Source: Planctomycetia bacterium | GTDB taxonomy: Bacteria; Planctomycetota; Planctomycetia; Gemmatales; Gemmataceae | DNA length: 6,751 nt | Assembly (NCBI GenBank): GCA_005773755.1 | Contig: SXHE01000257.1 | Location: forward strand, 1-6,751 | Direction: 5' to 3' | Shown here: positions 1-5,988 of the stretch, one piece after another | Numbering within the stretch: the stretch's first letter is position 1 | How the letters are laid out: each line of letters opens with the position of its first letter | The notes under the pieces: generated by a model | The model's input: the letters and a program-made list of their open reading frames with translations, nothing else | What the model was told of the DNA's origin: nothing | Database searches by the model: none | Position numbers and translations under genes: made by a program

Positions 1-164
1 CAAAGGTCGGCGTGTTCCTCGCCAGCGGCTACCCGGACGAGGTCGCGGAGGAACTGTTCGCGACCCCGATCCGCACGCGCTCCGAAGTGCAGCGCCTGAT
101 CGACTCCGCCGCGACCGTGCTCGTGCTCCCGGACGCACACAAGGCCCGCGTCGTGGTGGAGTGA
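1..164 (+). CDS. 3' end of a gene, possibly lactate racemase-like (partial)
   Basis: The 5' end is off the window. The reading frame uses codons starting at position 3 and ends with TGA at 162-164, giving 53 residues that begin KVGVFLASGY and end with HKARVVVE. The visible part has alternating beta-type and helical segments: a strand (VGVFLAS), a helix with DEVAEELF, a TPIRTRSEVQRLID helix and a final strand, TVLVLPDAHKARVVV. The pattern of an 'EELF-TP' loop, then 'EVQRLID', then 'VLVLPDAH' resembles, from memory, the C-terminus of planctomycetal proteins related to the nickel-dependent lactate racemase LarA (DUF2088). That is recall and not a search. GC-rich third positions support real coding. 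The next gene starts 69 bases downstream and appears to have its own promoter, so the two need not be co-transcribed. Confidence is good that this is coding and low for the function. Confidence 0.6.
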   Translation, partial: KVGVFLASGYPDEVAEELFATPIRTRSEVQRLIDSAATVLVLPDAHKARVVVE

Positions 165-221
165 CGCCGGCCGCGGGTGGGTCACGGTCTTCGATCTGGA
201 GTAGGTGCCGGCGGCGCGCGG

Positions 222-227
222 TACAAT
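222..227 (+). promoter_or_regulatory. Putative -10 box (TACAAT) of the WD40-like gene
   Basis: TACAAT matches the sigma-70 -10 consensus at 5 of 6 positions. It ends six bases before the ATG at 234, so a start point at the usual distance would fall on or next to the initiation codon and give a leaderless transcript. No convincing TTGACA-like -35 element lies 16-18 bases upstream (around 198-204), and no Shine-Dalgarno lies between box and ATG. The box stands out as AT-rich in a very GC-rich intergenic stretch. Confidence 0.4.
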
Positions 228-233
228 CGGCTC

Positions 234-1139
234 ATGCGCATCATCGAAGCGTTCGACTCGGCGCTGCGGTCGGTGGCGGTCTCGCCGGACGGCCGGTTCG
301 TGGCCGCGTCCGCGGACCGCAGTTGGGGCGTGTTCGATTGGTTCACCGGTGAGCCGCTGTTCCGCCTCGCCGCGCCCGCGCCGGTCGTGCAGTTCGCCTT
401 CGACCCCGCCGGGCGGTGGCTCGCGTGCGGCTGGGCCGGCCAACCGCTGACGCTGATCGAACTGGAGCCGGTCCAGTCGCGCACGGCCCTGGTCTCCAAC
501 CACGCGGGCGGCGTCGTCGTTTCGCCGGACGGCAAGAAGCTGTTGGCGACCCAGGGCGCGCCGGGGGCGCGCGCGAAACTGGCGGTGTGGGAGCTGCCGG
601 GGCTGAAGGCCCGCAGCGGGTACGACGACTGGCCCCCGTTCGCGCGGCTCGCGCTCAGCCGCAACGGGGAGTTCGTCGCCGGCATCTGGTCGGGCGTGCC
701 GCACCACTTCCGCCCGAACCCGGCCACCTTCGAGATCCGCTACGCCGCCAGCGGCGGCAAGGACTACCACTTCCCCCCGCTGGGCGGCCCGACCTACCGC
801 GTGCCCGGCTTCATCAGCTTCACGCGCGACAGCGACACCTGCGCGTTCGGCTGGGAGCGCGAGTTCCACGTGCTCGACCTCGGCACCCGCACCACGCGGT
901 ACGTGCGCCGGGTCGAGGCGCGGTACACCGGGGCCGCGTTCACCGGCTCCGGGCACCAGTTCGCCACGGTCGAAGACACCGGGCTGTTGAAGCTGTGGGA
1001 CGGGCGGACGTGGCAGGTCACGCGCGAGTACGACTGGCAGTGCGGCCCGCTGACGTGCCTGGCCTTCACCGCCGACGGCTCCGCCGGCGCGTGCGGCACC
1101 ACCGACGGCCGCCTCGTGCAGTTCGACGTGGACGAGTGA
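234..1139 (+). CDS. Standalone seven-bladed WD40-like beta-propeller protein
   Basis: The protein has 301 residues from ATG 234 to TGA 1137-1139. I chose the ATG over an in-frame GTG at 177 because the 19 extra residues (Gly/Arg-rich, running through the TACAAT box) do not look like a domain start, and the propeller begins immediately after the ATG. Seven WD40-type blades can be laid out. They begin near residues 9 (LRSVAVSPDGRFVAAS), 49 (VVQFAFDPAGRWLACG), 90 (GGVVVSPDGKKLLAT), 134 (FARLALSRNGEFVAG), 191 (FISFTRDSDTCAFGW), 232 (GAAFTGSGHQFATVED, then LLKLWD) and 274 (LTCLAFTADGSAGACG). Only blade 6 keeps a clean terminal W-D. There is no signal peptide, transmembrane segment or fused kinase, protease or sigma-factor domain, so a cytoplasmic protein-binding scaffold is the reasonable inference. 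Partner and pathway are unknown. It converges on the lipoprotein gene, with 12 bases between the stop codons. Confidence 0.88.
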   Translation: MRIIEAFDSALRSVAVSPDGRFVAASADRSWGVFDWFTGEPLFRLAAPAPVVQFAFDPAGRWLACGWAGQPLTLIELEPVQSRTALVSNHAGGVVVSPDGKKLLATQGAPGARAKLAVWELPGLKARSGYDDWPPFARLALSRNGEFVAGIWSGVPHHFRPNPATFEIRYAASGGKDYHFPPLGGPTYRVPGFISFTRDSDTCAFGWEREFHVLDLGTRTTRYVRRVEARYTGAAFTGSGHQFATVEDTGLLKLWDGRTWQVTREYDWQCGPLTCLAFTADGSAGACGTTDGRLVQFDVDE

Positions 1140-1155
1140 CGCCGCGCGGCCTCAC
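1136..1155. terminator. Small hairpin shared by two convergent stop codons
   Basis: Arms GTGACGCC (1136-1143) and GGCCTCAC (1148-1155) pair with one C-C mismatch around a GCGC loop. The TGA of the WD40-like gene (1137-1139) and the complement of the TGA of the minus-strand lipoprotein gene (1152-1154) occupy mirror positions in the stem. It could act as a bidirectional terminator or 3'-end stabiliser. Neither strand has a T-run after it, and short palindromes are frequent in DNA this GC-rich, so support is modest. Confidence 0.3.
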
Positions 1156-1826
1156 GGCTTGGGAGTCGCTGGACGCGGCAGCGGCGCGACCGGCGGGTAC
1201 GGCGGGTTCGTTCGTGCGCGCCCGCGCCCGTCGAGGAATTGTTTGGAAATGGGAACGCCTTTCTCCTCCCAATTCTGTTCAGCCTGGAATTGGAGATGAA
1301 GTGGATACCCGAAGGTACTCTTGCCGTGTAGCGGAGGAATCTCACGTCCCTGCCGGCGCGCAACGGCTAGTTGCAGTACCCACTCGTGTCCCTCGCGGGT
1401 TATCCCCGTCGATACCACCACCACATCTCCGATTAGCAGGTCGGATATGAGGTGCGTCTCTGCTGGGATGCTAACGGGGAGAAACGGTTCGCAGTCGAGG
1501 TTACCAGCGGGGCGCGTGTTCGCAGTGGTAACGCGCTTGGGTGCTGAGTTGTCATACACCTTCGACCGGTGAAGAGTCTCGCGGTTCTGATCCCACTCCT
1601 CGGCATCTCCTTGTTTCCAACCCACGGCCAGTTCGATCCAATCCGGGCCGATAGCTGACAGGGTTCCCCGATACCAGTGCCAGTCCGACACCTCGCGCGC
1701 GGGTTTGGCCAGCACTGCGACGGGAAGTGCGTCCTTGTTCGCCGGAACCGCTTGTTGTTCGGGCGCGCTACATCCAACTATTGATCCGATCAGGATCAAG
1801 GCCAAACGAATCGCAGTACACTGCAT
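1152..1826 (-). CDS. Small lipoprotein with OB-like domain and Pro-rich tail
   Basis: The protein has 224 residues, from ATG 1826 down to TGA 1154-1152. The N-terminus is a lipoprotein signal: a short region with R7, the hydrophobic stretch LALILIGSIVG and a lipobox IVGC with Cys19 as the acylation site, followed by a polar linker. Residues 50-160 form a beta-rich domain: YRGTLSAIGPDWIELAVG, then a loop, FLPVS, ISDLLIGDVVVVST, and WVLQLAVARRQGREIPPL. The order 'YxGTL...FPVS...DLxxGDxVxV...IxxRRxGxxPPL', followed by an 'NWEEKGVPI' segment and a 'PPYPPVAPLPRP' tail, matches from memory a family of short Gemmata-group lipoproteins whose core looks like an OB-type barrel; their function is unknown to me. 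The start is supported by a strong Shine-Dalgarno. The gene follows the Calx-beta gene by 38 bases on the same strand, so co-transcription is likely. Its body is only about 48-60% GC, lower than its neighbours. Confidence 0.85.
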   Translation of the reverse strand: MQCTAIRLALILIGSIVGCSAPEQQAVPANKDALPVAVLAKPAREVSDWHWYRGTLSAIGPDWIELAVGWKQGDAEEWDQNRETLHRSKVYDNSAPKRVTTANTRPAGNLDCEPFLPVSIPAETHLISDLLIGDVVVVSTGITREGHEWVLQLAVARRQGREIPPLHGKSTFGYPLHLQFQAEQNWEEKGVPISKQFLDGRGRARTNPPYPPVAPLPRPATPKP

Positions 1827-1832
1827 CGTCTA

Positions 1833-1839
1833 CCCTCCC
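1833..1839 (-). promoter_or_regulatory. Ribosome binding site of the lipoprotein gene
   Basis: On the minus strand GGGAGGG stands six bases before the ATG at 1826, close to ideal Shine-Dalgarno placement. It fixes the lipoprotein start. It lies in the 38-base gap after the Calx-beta stop codon, and no separate promoter is evident there, which fits an operon. It is the clearest Shine-Dalgarno in the window. Confidence 0.65.
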
Positions 1840-1864
1840 GGCAGAGTGTGGTTCGTTTCCTGGG

Positions 1865-4522
1865 CTATTTCCGGCGAATGTTCCCCGTGGTTGCCTTAAC
1901 AGGGCCCGGGAGTTCCACGTACTCGTAATTCATCAAGTCCGCTGCGAGTGGCAGAAATGGTCCTTGAAACCCCCCATGTGTCAGAACCACTTCCCAACGA
2001 AAACCCTGCGGAACGTTGTCCGGATTGGGTGGTGCGGCGGCCGCTTCAAGCTTAGCTGTCGCTGCGATTGTGAATGTGCCGTTTGCGATCCAGGCATCCG
2101 TCACACCGACATGGGCCCACGAGACCCGTGGCTTGTATGTACCGCTGTTGAACGTGACCTCACCCACAACGTGTAAACTGGTCGTGTCGTTGCCCTCGAA
2201 CGTTAGTGTTCCGGTTCCGCCAGTGGGGAACAGCAGGTCGCCCTCAGCGACCGCGCTCAAGGTACCCTTGACGCTCGTGACCTTGAGCGTACCGCCCAGC
2301 ACAGCCATTCCCGATTTCGCAATTGTTCGACTGCCGCCCCACAGGTTCGTCGTGCCTGAGTGAATGGCGAACGACGGGCCGGTTGTCGCTCCTGTTGCCC
2401 CGATGCCGATCCCGCCTGCGACGTGACCGTTGAACTCCGCAGTGACAGAGAAACCGATCGTTACGGTTCCGCCAATGTTGCTCAGAGGCAGTTGCGAGAC
2501 GGCGGCTCCGCCCCTCGCCGTTGTCGCCGCGACGATCGTGAACTCATGCCCTGCCGTCACGTCGATAATCGGGCTGATTATTTCGCCTTTGGTGTACGTG
2601 ATTTTCGCATCGGCACTGGTAATGAGTTTCATGTCCGCCGCCACGAACAGCCCGTTGCCGGCGGCGAAGTTGAGTGTGCCGGGCAGGAACGTCGTCAGCG
2701 AGGTGCCGATGAAGCGCAGGGTGCTGGACGTGGACATGCTGCCGGTGTTGGGCGGGTCGATGCGCGCGCTGGCCCCGTCCACCACCACGTCCGCGCCGTC
2801 GTCGGTTGCACCCAGAGTGCCACCGCTCCACAGCAGGGCGTGTGTCACCAGCAGGTCGTCGGCCGCGTCCAGCATTTGCAGCGTGCCGATGGTCTGCTCG
2901 AACGTGCCCACGGTCAGCCCGTTCGCCAGCGTCAACGTGCCGCTGTAGCCGCCGATGATGTGCAGGCCGTAGAGCGTCGTGCTGATCCCGTACCCCACGT
3001 TCACGCAGTTCACGTTCGAGACGCTGTCGTTGAAGTACACGTCCTGCCCGGCGACCGGCACGGTGCCCGTGTCCCAGTTGTCCGCGTCGGTCCAGTCCGT
3101 TGGGTTCACGAGGTCGTCGCCCTGCCACGTCACCTTCGTCGTGTCGTTGTCGCGGACGAACACGGTGTCGCTGTCGTTGCCGAACAGGAACTCTTCGGCC
3201 TCGTCCAGTGTGACCGTGACGGTTTCGGTTTGCTCGCCGGTGCTGTCGCCCGACAGGGTGACGGTCACGTCCACCTCGTCGTCGTCCTCGGCGAACGTCA
3301 CGCTGCCGGTCAGCGCGGTGTAGTCCGTGCCGCTGGTCGCGGTGCCGGTTACGGTGTAGTAGACGGTCAGTTCGTCCGACAGGTCGCCGGCGCGGGTGAA
3401 CCGGAACTGCGGGTTGGTGCCGCCCTCGGTCCCGTCGGTCAGCGCCACCACGGACACCGTTTGCGGCTGGTCGCCGATTGTGACCGTGGCGACGTAATCG
3501 ATGCTGTGCGCGACGTAGTTCGTACCGCCGCCGGTCAGGGTCGCGATCACGGTTTCCGCGTCGTCCACGGTGTTGTCGCCGAACGCCTCGACCCACACCT
3601 CGACGCGGTCCTGCCCGGCCGCGAACGTCACGGTCCCGCTGAGCGCGGTGAAGTCGGTGCCGCTGGTGGCCGTGCCGGTGATGGTGTAGCTGACAGTGAG
3701 CGCCGCGGCGATGTTGCCGCCGGCGCGGGTGAAGCTGAACCCGCCGGTGGCCGCGCCCTCGAACGTGTCGGTCGCCTCCACCGAGATCGTGGCCGGGTCG
3801 TCGATCAGCGACAGGGTGCCCGACGCCGGCGAGCCGACGCTGTACCCGCTCCCGGTGGTCACGGTCGCGGAGACGCTCTCGGTGCCTTCCACCAGATTGT
3901 CCGGCAGCGCGGTAATCACCTTGCTCGCGTAGTGCGCGCCTGCGCTGAACGTGACCGTGGTGCCGATGCTTGTGTAGTCGGTGCCGCTGGTCGCGGTGCC
4001 CCCAACGGTGAAGTTGGCCGTCAGGCTCGCGCTCAGGTCGCCGATGCGGAAGAACCCGAAGTGCCCCTCGTCCTCGTCCTCGCCCGCGTCCTCCACGCCC
4101 ACATAGACCTGCTGCGCGTCGTTGTCGAGGATGTTGATGGTGGCGCTGGCGGGTGAACCGATGGCGTAGCCGGACCCGGACGCGATGGTGAGGATCAGTG
4201 TTTCGGTCGGCTCGCTGGTGGAGTCGTCGGTGGTGTTCAGGAACACGTCCGTTGTCGCCTGCCCGTTCATAAACGAGGCGAACATCGGGTTGGTGAAGTC
4301 GCCCGAATCGGCGGTGCCGGAGAACGACAGGTTGACCGTGAGTGACCCGCTGGTGTCGTCGCGGGAGAGCTGGAACCGATACCCGGTCGAGCCTTCGGGC
4401 GCGTCCGACAGCGCCGACGCCGACACAACCGGTGTGGGCGTGGTCCGGTCCTCACACGCTTCGAGCATGGGGCGGAACCTGTTCGCGCGGGATCGGTTTA
4501 ACGAAGTTTTACAGGGGGGCAA
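1865..4522 (-). CDS. Large secreted Calx-beta repeat protein with beta-helix-like C-terminus
   Basis: The open frame runs from TTG 4522 to TAG 1867-1865 (885 residues); an in-frame stop lies at 4528-4526. The next in-frame start is ATG 4468, directly before the tag, so the annotated N-terminus is doubtful. The sequence suggests the true start is ATG 4574, one base out of frame (see the 4509-4574 entry), giving a 902-residue product. Residues 19-29 (MLEACEDRTTP) are the planctomycetal LExLEDRTxP-type tag seen near the N-termini of large exported proteins. Four Calx-beta domains follow at about 33-135, 138-241, 244-352 and 355-460. They have the hallmark 'TxTGTATSGTDYTxLxGTVTF', 'ExxETVxxTL' and terminal 'DND/DD' motifs, consistent with Ca2+-binding beta-sandwiches. 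From 466 the sequence changes to 'WQGDD...DWTDADNWDTGTVPVAGQDV', then Gly/Thr-rich short strands to the end, resembling the parallel beta-helix passengers of surface proteins. There is no LPXTG or PEP-CTERM motif, and the C-terminus is GNIRRK. Inferred role: cell-surface or extracellular adhesion or matrix protein. Confidence 0.88.
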   Translation of the reverse strand: MPPCKTSLNRSRANRFRPMLEACEDRTTPTPVVSASALSDAPEGSTGYRFQLSRDDTSGSLTVNLSFSGTADSGDFTNPMFASFMNGQATTDVFLNTTDDSTSEPTETLILTIASGSGYAIGSPASATINILDNDAQQVYVGVEDAGEDEDEGHFGFFRIGDLSASLTANFTVGGTATSGTDYTSIGTTVTFSAGAHYASKVITALPDNLVEGTESVSATVTTGSGYSVGSPASGTLSLIDDPATISVEATDTFEGAATGGFSFTRAGGNIAAALTVSYTITGTATSGTDFTALSGTVTFAAGQDRVEVWVEAFGDNTVDDAETVIATLTGGGTNYVAHSIDYVATVTIGDQPQTVSVVALTDGTEGGTNPQFRFTRAGDLSDELTVYYTVTGTATSGTDYTALTGSVTFAEDDDEVDVTVTLSGDSTGEQTETVTVTLDEAEEFLFGNDSDTVFVRDNDTTKVTWQGDDLVNPTDWTDADNWDTGTVPVAGQDVYFNDSVSNVNCVNVGYGISTTLYGLHIIGGYSGTLTLANGLTVGTFEQTIGTLQMLDAADDLLVTHALLWSGGTLGATDDGADVVVDGASARIDPPNTGSMSTSSTLRFIGTSLTTFLPGTLNFAAGNGLFVAADMKLITSADAKITYTKGEIISPIIDVTAGHEFTIVAATTARGGAAVSQLPLSNIGGTVTIGFSVTAEFNGHVAGGIGIGATGATTGPSFAIHSGTTNLWGGSRTIAKSGMAVLGGTLKVTSVKGTLSAVAEGDLLFPTGGTGTLTFEGNDTTSLHVVGEVTFNSGTYKPRVSWAHVGVTDAWIANGTFTIAATAKLEAAAAPPNPDNVPQGFRWEVVLTHGGFQGPFLPLAADLMNYEYVELPGPVKATTGNIRRK
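3327..4000 (-). repeat. DNA-level repeats within the Calx-beta domains
   Basis: The segment encoding TATSGTD recurs at 3327-3346, 3657-3676 and 3981-4000, spaced 330 and 324 bases. On the plus strand each copy begins GTGCCGCTGGT and continues almost identically. These are the same position in Calx-beta domains 4, 3 and 2; domain 1 (TADSGDFT) has diverged. The spacing equals one domain plus linker, so these are internal gene duplications and not an independent element. They could allow domain gain or loss by recombination. Confidence 0.7.
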
Positions 4523-4534
4523 CGGTTAAACCGA
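4493..4534. repeat. Perfect 10-bp inverted repeat around the Calx-beta start region
   Basis: Arms TCGGTTTAAC (4493-4502) and GTTAAACCGA (4525-4534) are exact reverse complements with a 22-base spacer (4503-4524). The arms are markedly AT-rich for this genome. The spacer holds the six-base C-run (minus strand) and the TTG codon at 4522. It could be a dyad operator downstream of the promoter or an mRNA stem-loop at the start of the coding region. The sequence does not decide between these. Confidence 0.55.
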
Positions 4535-4574
4535 GCCAGCGGCGGATAACGGCGGTGATGGTGCGCGGCGACAT
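4509..4574 (-). other. Out-of-frame N-terminal segment of the Calx-beta gene (21 codons)
   Basis: ATG 4574 opens a frame that reads MSPRTITAVIRRWLGLTVAP, then L and TAA at 4511-4509. It is the first ATG after the predicted promoter. At the run of six Cs (complement of 4514-4519), removing one C joins this frame directly to the Calx-beta frame. It would then read ...LTVAP-CKTSLNRSRANRF..., followed by the LEACEDRTTP tag. A basic 'RRWL' stretch about 30 residues before the tag is typical of such proteins from memory. A weak AGGA (4588-4585) lies 10 bases before the ATG. Either the Calx-beta gene carries a one-base frameshift here (real or a sequencing error) or this is a leader peptide. Confidence 0.55.
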
Positions 4575-4617
4575 GGGCGGTCCGTCCTGGTGGGTGGGGG
4601 AACCCAAACCTGAATCG

Positions 4618-4647
4618 ATGGTAGGCGGGCGCGCCGGGTAATGTCAA
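4618..4647 (-). promoter_or_regulatory. Promoter of the Calx-beta / lipoprotein unit
   Basis: On the minus strand a perfect -35 TTGACA (4647-4642) is followed after 18 bases by TACCAT (4623-4618), which matches the -10 consensus at 4 of 6 positions. The expected start point is near 4611, giving a leader of about 37 bases to ATG 4574. The rest of the gap back to the upstream gene (to 4771) holds a hairpin and an A6 run but no gene that I can support. Confidence 0.6.
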
Positions 4648-4723
4648 GGGTCGAGCGAGGATTCGGGAACTTTTTTCTCAAGACGCGCGAGCGGGGGTTT
4701 GTGCAACATTTCACAAGCGACAG

Positions 4724-4753
4724 GCCGCCAACTGGCATCGCGCAGCTGGCGGC
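4724..4753 (-). terminator. Possible terminator after the Ig-like protein gene
   Basis: GCCGCCA (4724-4730) pairs with TGGCGGC (4747-4753). One mismatch (A4731/C4746) and three further pairs (4732-4734 with 4743-4745) follow, closing on an 8-base loop. It starts 18 bases after the stop codon of the 5923-4772 gene. The following minus-strand sequence has no proper T-run, so it is at best a weak or factor-dependent terminator. Confidence 0.35.
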
Positions 4754-4771
4754 GCATTTCGCGCTGTGCGG

Positions 4772-5923
4772 TCACTTCACCGCGAACGGGCGCTCGGCCA
4801 CCTTCACCGCGGGCTTCACCGGGATCGGCTTGAACACGTCCACCTCGAACGGCTCGCCGACGCGGTTGCCGCACACGTCCTCCAGGCGGGCGTCGATCAT
4901 CAGTTTGTAGTTGCCCTTTGCCCACGGTTTCGCGGGGGCGAACGAGACGACGCGCTCGCCGCCGCCCACGGTCAGTGTGCCCGGCACGCGCTTCCCGTCC
5001 GCGTCCACTACCCACATCATCCGGCCCAGTAGTGCGTGATCGTGCGGCTTCGCCAGACGCAGCATCAGCGGCGCGTCCGAGTTGGCCCGCGGGGCGACCA
5101 GCGCCCACTCGTCCGGCGTCACGGGTTGATCGTCCGGGGCGGTCGCGGTGAACGTCTTCTTGAAGGGGGTCAGGAGCGGGCGGCCCTCGCCGTCCTTCCA
5201 GTCCGCGGTCAGCTCGAAGGCGTACCCGCGGCCCTCTTCGAGGATCGGCCCGTGTTCCTCGCGCGGGGCCAGCCCGCGCTTGACGCGGCCCGGATCGAAG
5301 ATCAGCGTGAGCCGCAGTCCGTCCTCGGACCACAGTTCTTCGACCAGTTCGACGAACGGGTGATCGACGACCTTGCCGTCGTCGCGGGTCAGTTTGACGC
5401 GCGCGTACACGTCGCCGCGGGTGACCGGGCCGGAGAAGTACAGGTACAGGCGCAGGGTGTTTTCCGGGAGCCGGTTGCCGGTCGGGTAGACGCCGGTCAC
5501 CTGCACCCGCGGGCCGGGCGGCGGCTTGGGGATGAACACCGTCAGCGCGAACGGCGCACCGGTGAGCTTCGCCCGCGGCGCGGCGGCCGGGTCGCAGAAC
5601 ACGCGGTACTTCACTCCGGGCGCGAGCGGGAACTGTGGCTCGAACACGAGAGCGGTCGCGGTCACGGACCAGTCGCCGGCGACCGACGGTCGGGCCGCCA
5701 CTTCCGCCGGTGTGCCGGCATCGACGACGAACCGCGCCACCTTCGCCAGCTCCGCGGCGCTCAGCTTCGCTTTGACGAGCGCGGTCCGGGTGGCGTCGGC
5801 GAGGCCGACGACGTGAACGACCGGCGGGTTTCCCACCAACTTCGCCTGGGGTTCGGCCGCGCGCGCCTGCGGCGCAAGGGCGAACAGTGACAGGGCGATG
5901 ACACTCGCGCGAAGTGCGGTCAT
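4772..5923 (-). CDS. Secreted planctomycetal protein with tandem Ig-like domains
   Basis: The protein has 383 residues, ATG 5923 to TGA 4774-4772. I preferred this start to an in-frame ATG at 6046 because it begins a good Sec signal peptide: MTALRAS, the hydrophobic VIALSLFALAP and AxA cleavage after A22 (ARA|AEP). The longer version would be translated through the terminator hairpin of the gene before. The mature protein shows three beta-rich units: about 28-133 (PVVHVVGL ... ALVFEPQFPLAPGVKYRVF), 139-262 (RVQVTGVYPTGNRLPENTLRLYLYFSG ... LIFDPGRVKRGL ... FKKTFTA) and 270-365 (ALVAPRANSDAPLMLRL ... LEDVCGNRVGEPFEVDVF). The pattern 'P-NxLxLYxYFSxPV', 'LxxGxxY' and 'LEDxxGNRxG' is that of bacterial Ig-like (Big_5-type) domains. 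The middle part recalls a conserved planctomycetal family without known function. No catalytic motif is visible. A periplasmic or extracellular binding or structural role is inferred. It shares its strand with both neighbours but seems to be a separate transcript. Confidence 0.88.
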   Translation of the reverse strand: MTALRASVIALSLFALAPQARAAEPQAKLVGNPPVVHVVGLADATRTALVKAKLSAAELAKVARFVVDAGTPAEVAARPSVAGDWSVTATALVFEPQFPLAPGVKYRVFCDPAAAPRAKLTGAPFALTVFIPKPPPGPRVQVTGVYPTGNRLPENTLRLYLYFSGPVTRGDVYARVKLTRDDGKVVDHPFVELVEELWSEDGLRLTLIFDPGRVKRGLAPREEHGPILEEGRGYAFELTADWKDGEGRPLLTPFKKTFTATAPDDQPVTPDEWALVAPRANSDAPLMLRLAKPHDHALLGRMMWVVDADGKRVPGTLTVGGGERVVSFAPAKPWAKGNYKLMIDARLEDVCGNRVGEPFEVDVFKPIPVKPAVKVAERPFAVK

Positions 5924-5954
5924 GGCGAGACGCTCAGAGGAGTTGGGCAGGGAC

Positions 5955-5960
5955 AGAATA
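5955..5960 (-). promoter_or_regulatory. Possible -10 box of the Ig-like protein gene
   Basis: On the minus strand TATTCT, preceded by CTG to form a TGTATTCT-like context, lies 31 bases before ATG 5923. It matches TATAAT at 4 of 6 positions. No clear -35 box sits at the proper distance (TTCCCT is the best at about 17 bases). It is one of few AT-rich spots between the terminator at 5989-6018 and the gene, which is the reason for calling it. Confidence 0.25.
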
Positions 5961-5988
5961 CAGGAGATGCGCGGGGAAGGGAAACGAA

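Noticed and set aside
177..233. GTG start extending the WD40-like protein by 19 residues
   Set aside because: The extension runs through the TACAAT box, has no domain character, and the first blade begins right after the ATG at 234.
416..1450. Plus-strand open frame of 344 codons
   Set aside because: It overlaps the propeller gene in another frame, is extremely Arg/Ala-rich, and runs past the convergent stop codons into the lipoprotein gene.
861..1926. Near-identical 16-base match GAGTTCCACGTGCTCG (about 861) and GAGTTCCACGTACTCG (about 1910)
   Set aside because: It encodes REFHVL in the propeller gene and an antisense stretch in the Calx-beta gene. The match does not extend further and is best taken as chance.
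2360..4156. Plus-strand open frame of 598 codons
   Set aside because: It lies wholly opposite the Calx-beta gene. Its product is Arg/Val/Ala/Gly-rich low-complexity sequence with no domain, as expected for a frame antisense to GC-rich Thr/Asp-rich codons.
2360..4160. Possible CRISPR or tandem-repeat array from the repeated GTGCCG / GCGGTG motifs
   Set aside because: The repeats follow the codon phase and spacing of Calx-beta domains; there are no uniform direct repeats with spacers.
5036..5890. Plus-strand open frame of 284 codons
   Set aside because: It is antisense to the Ig-like protein gene, which has a signal peptide and recognisable domains. The plus-strand product is Arg-rich with no features.
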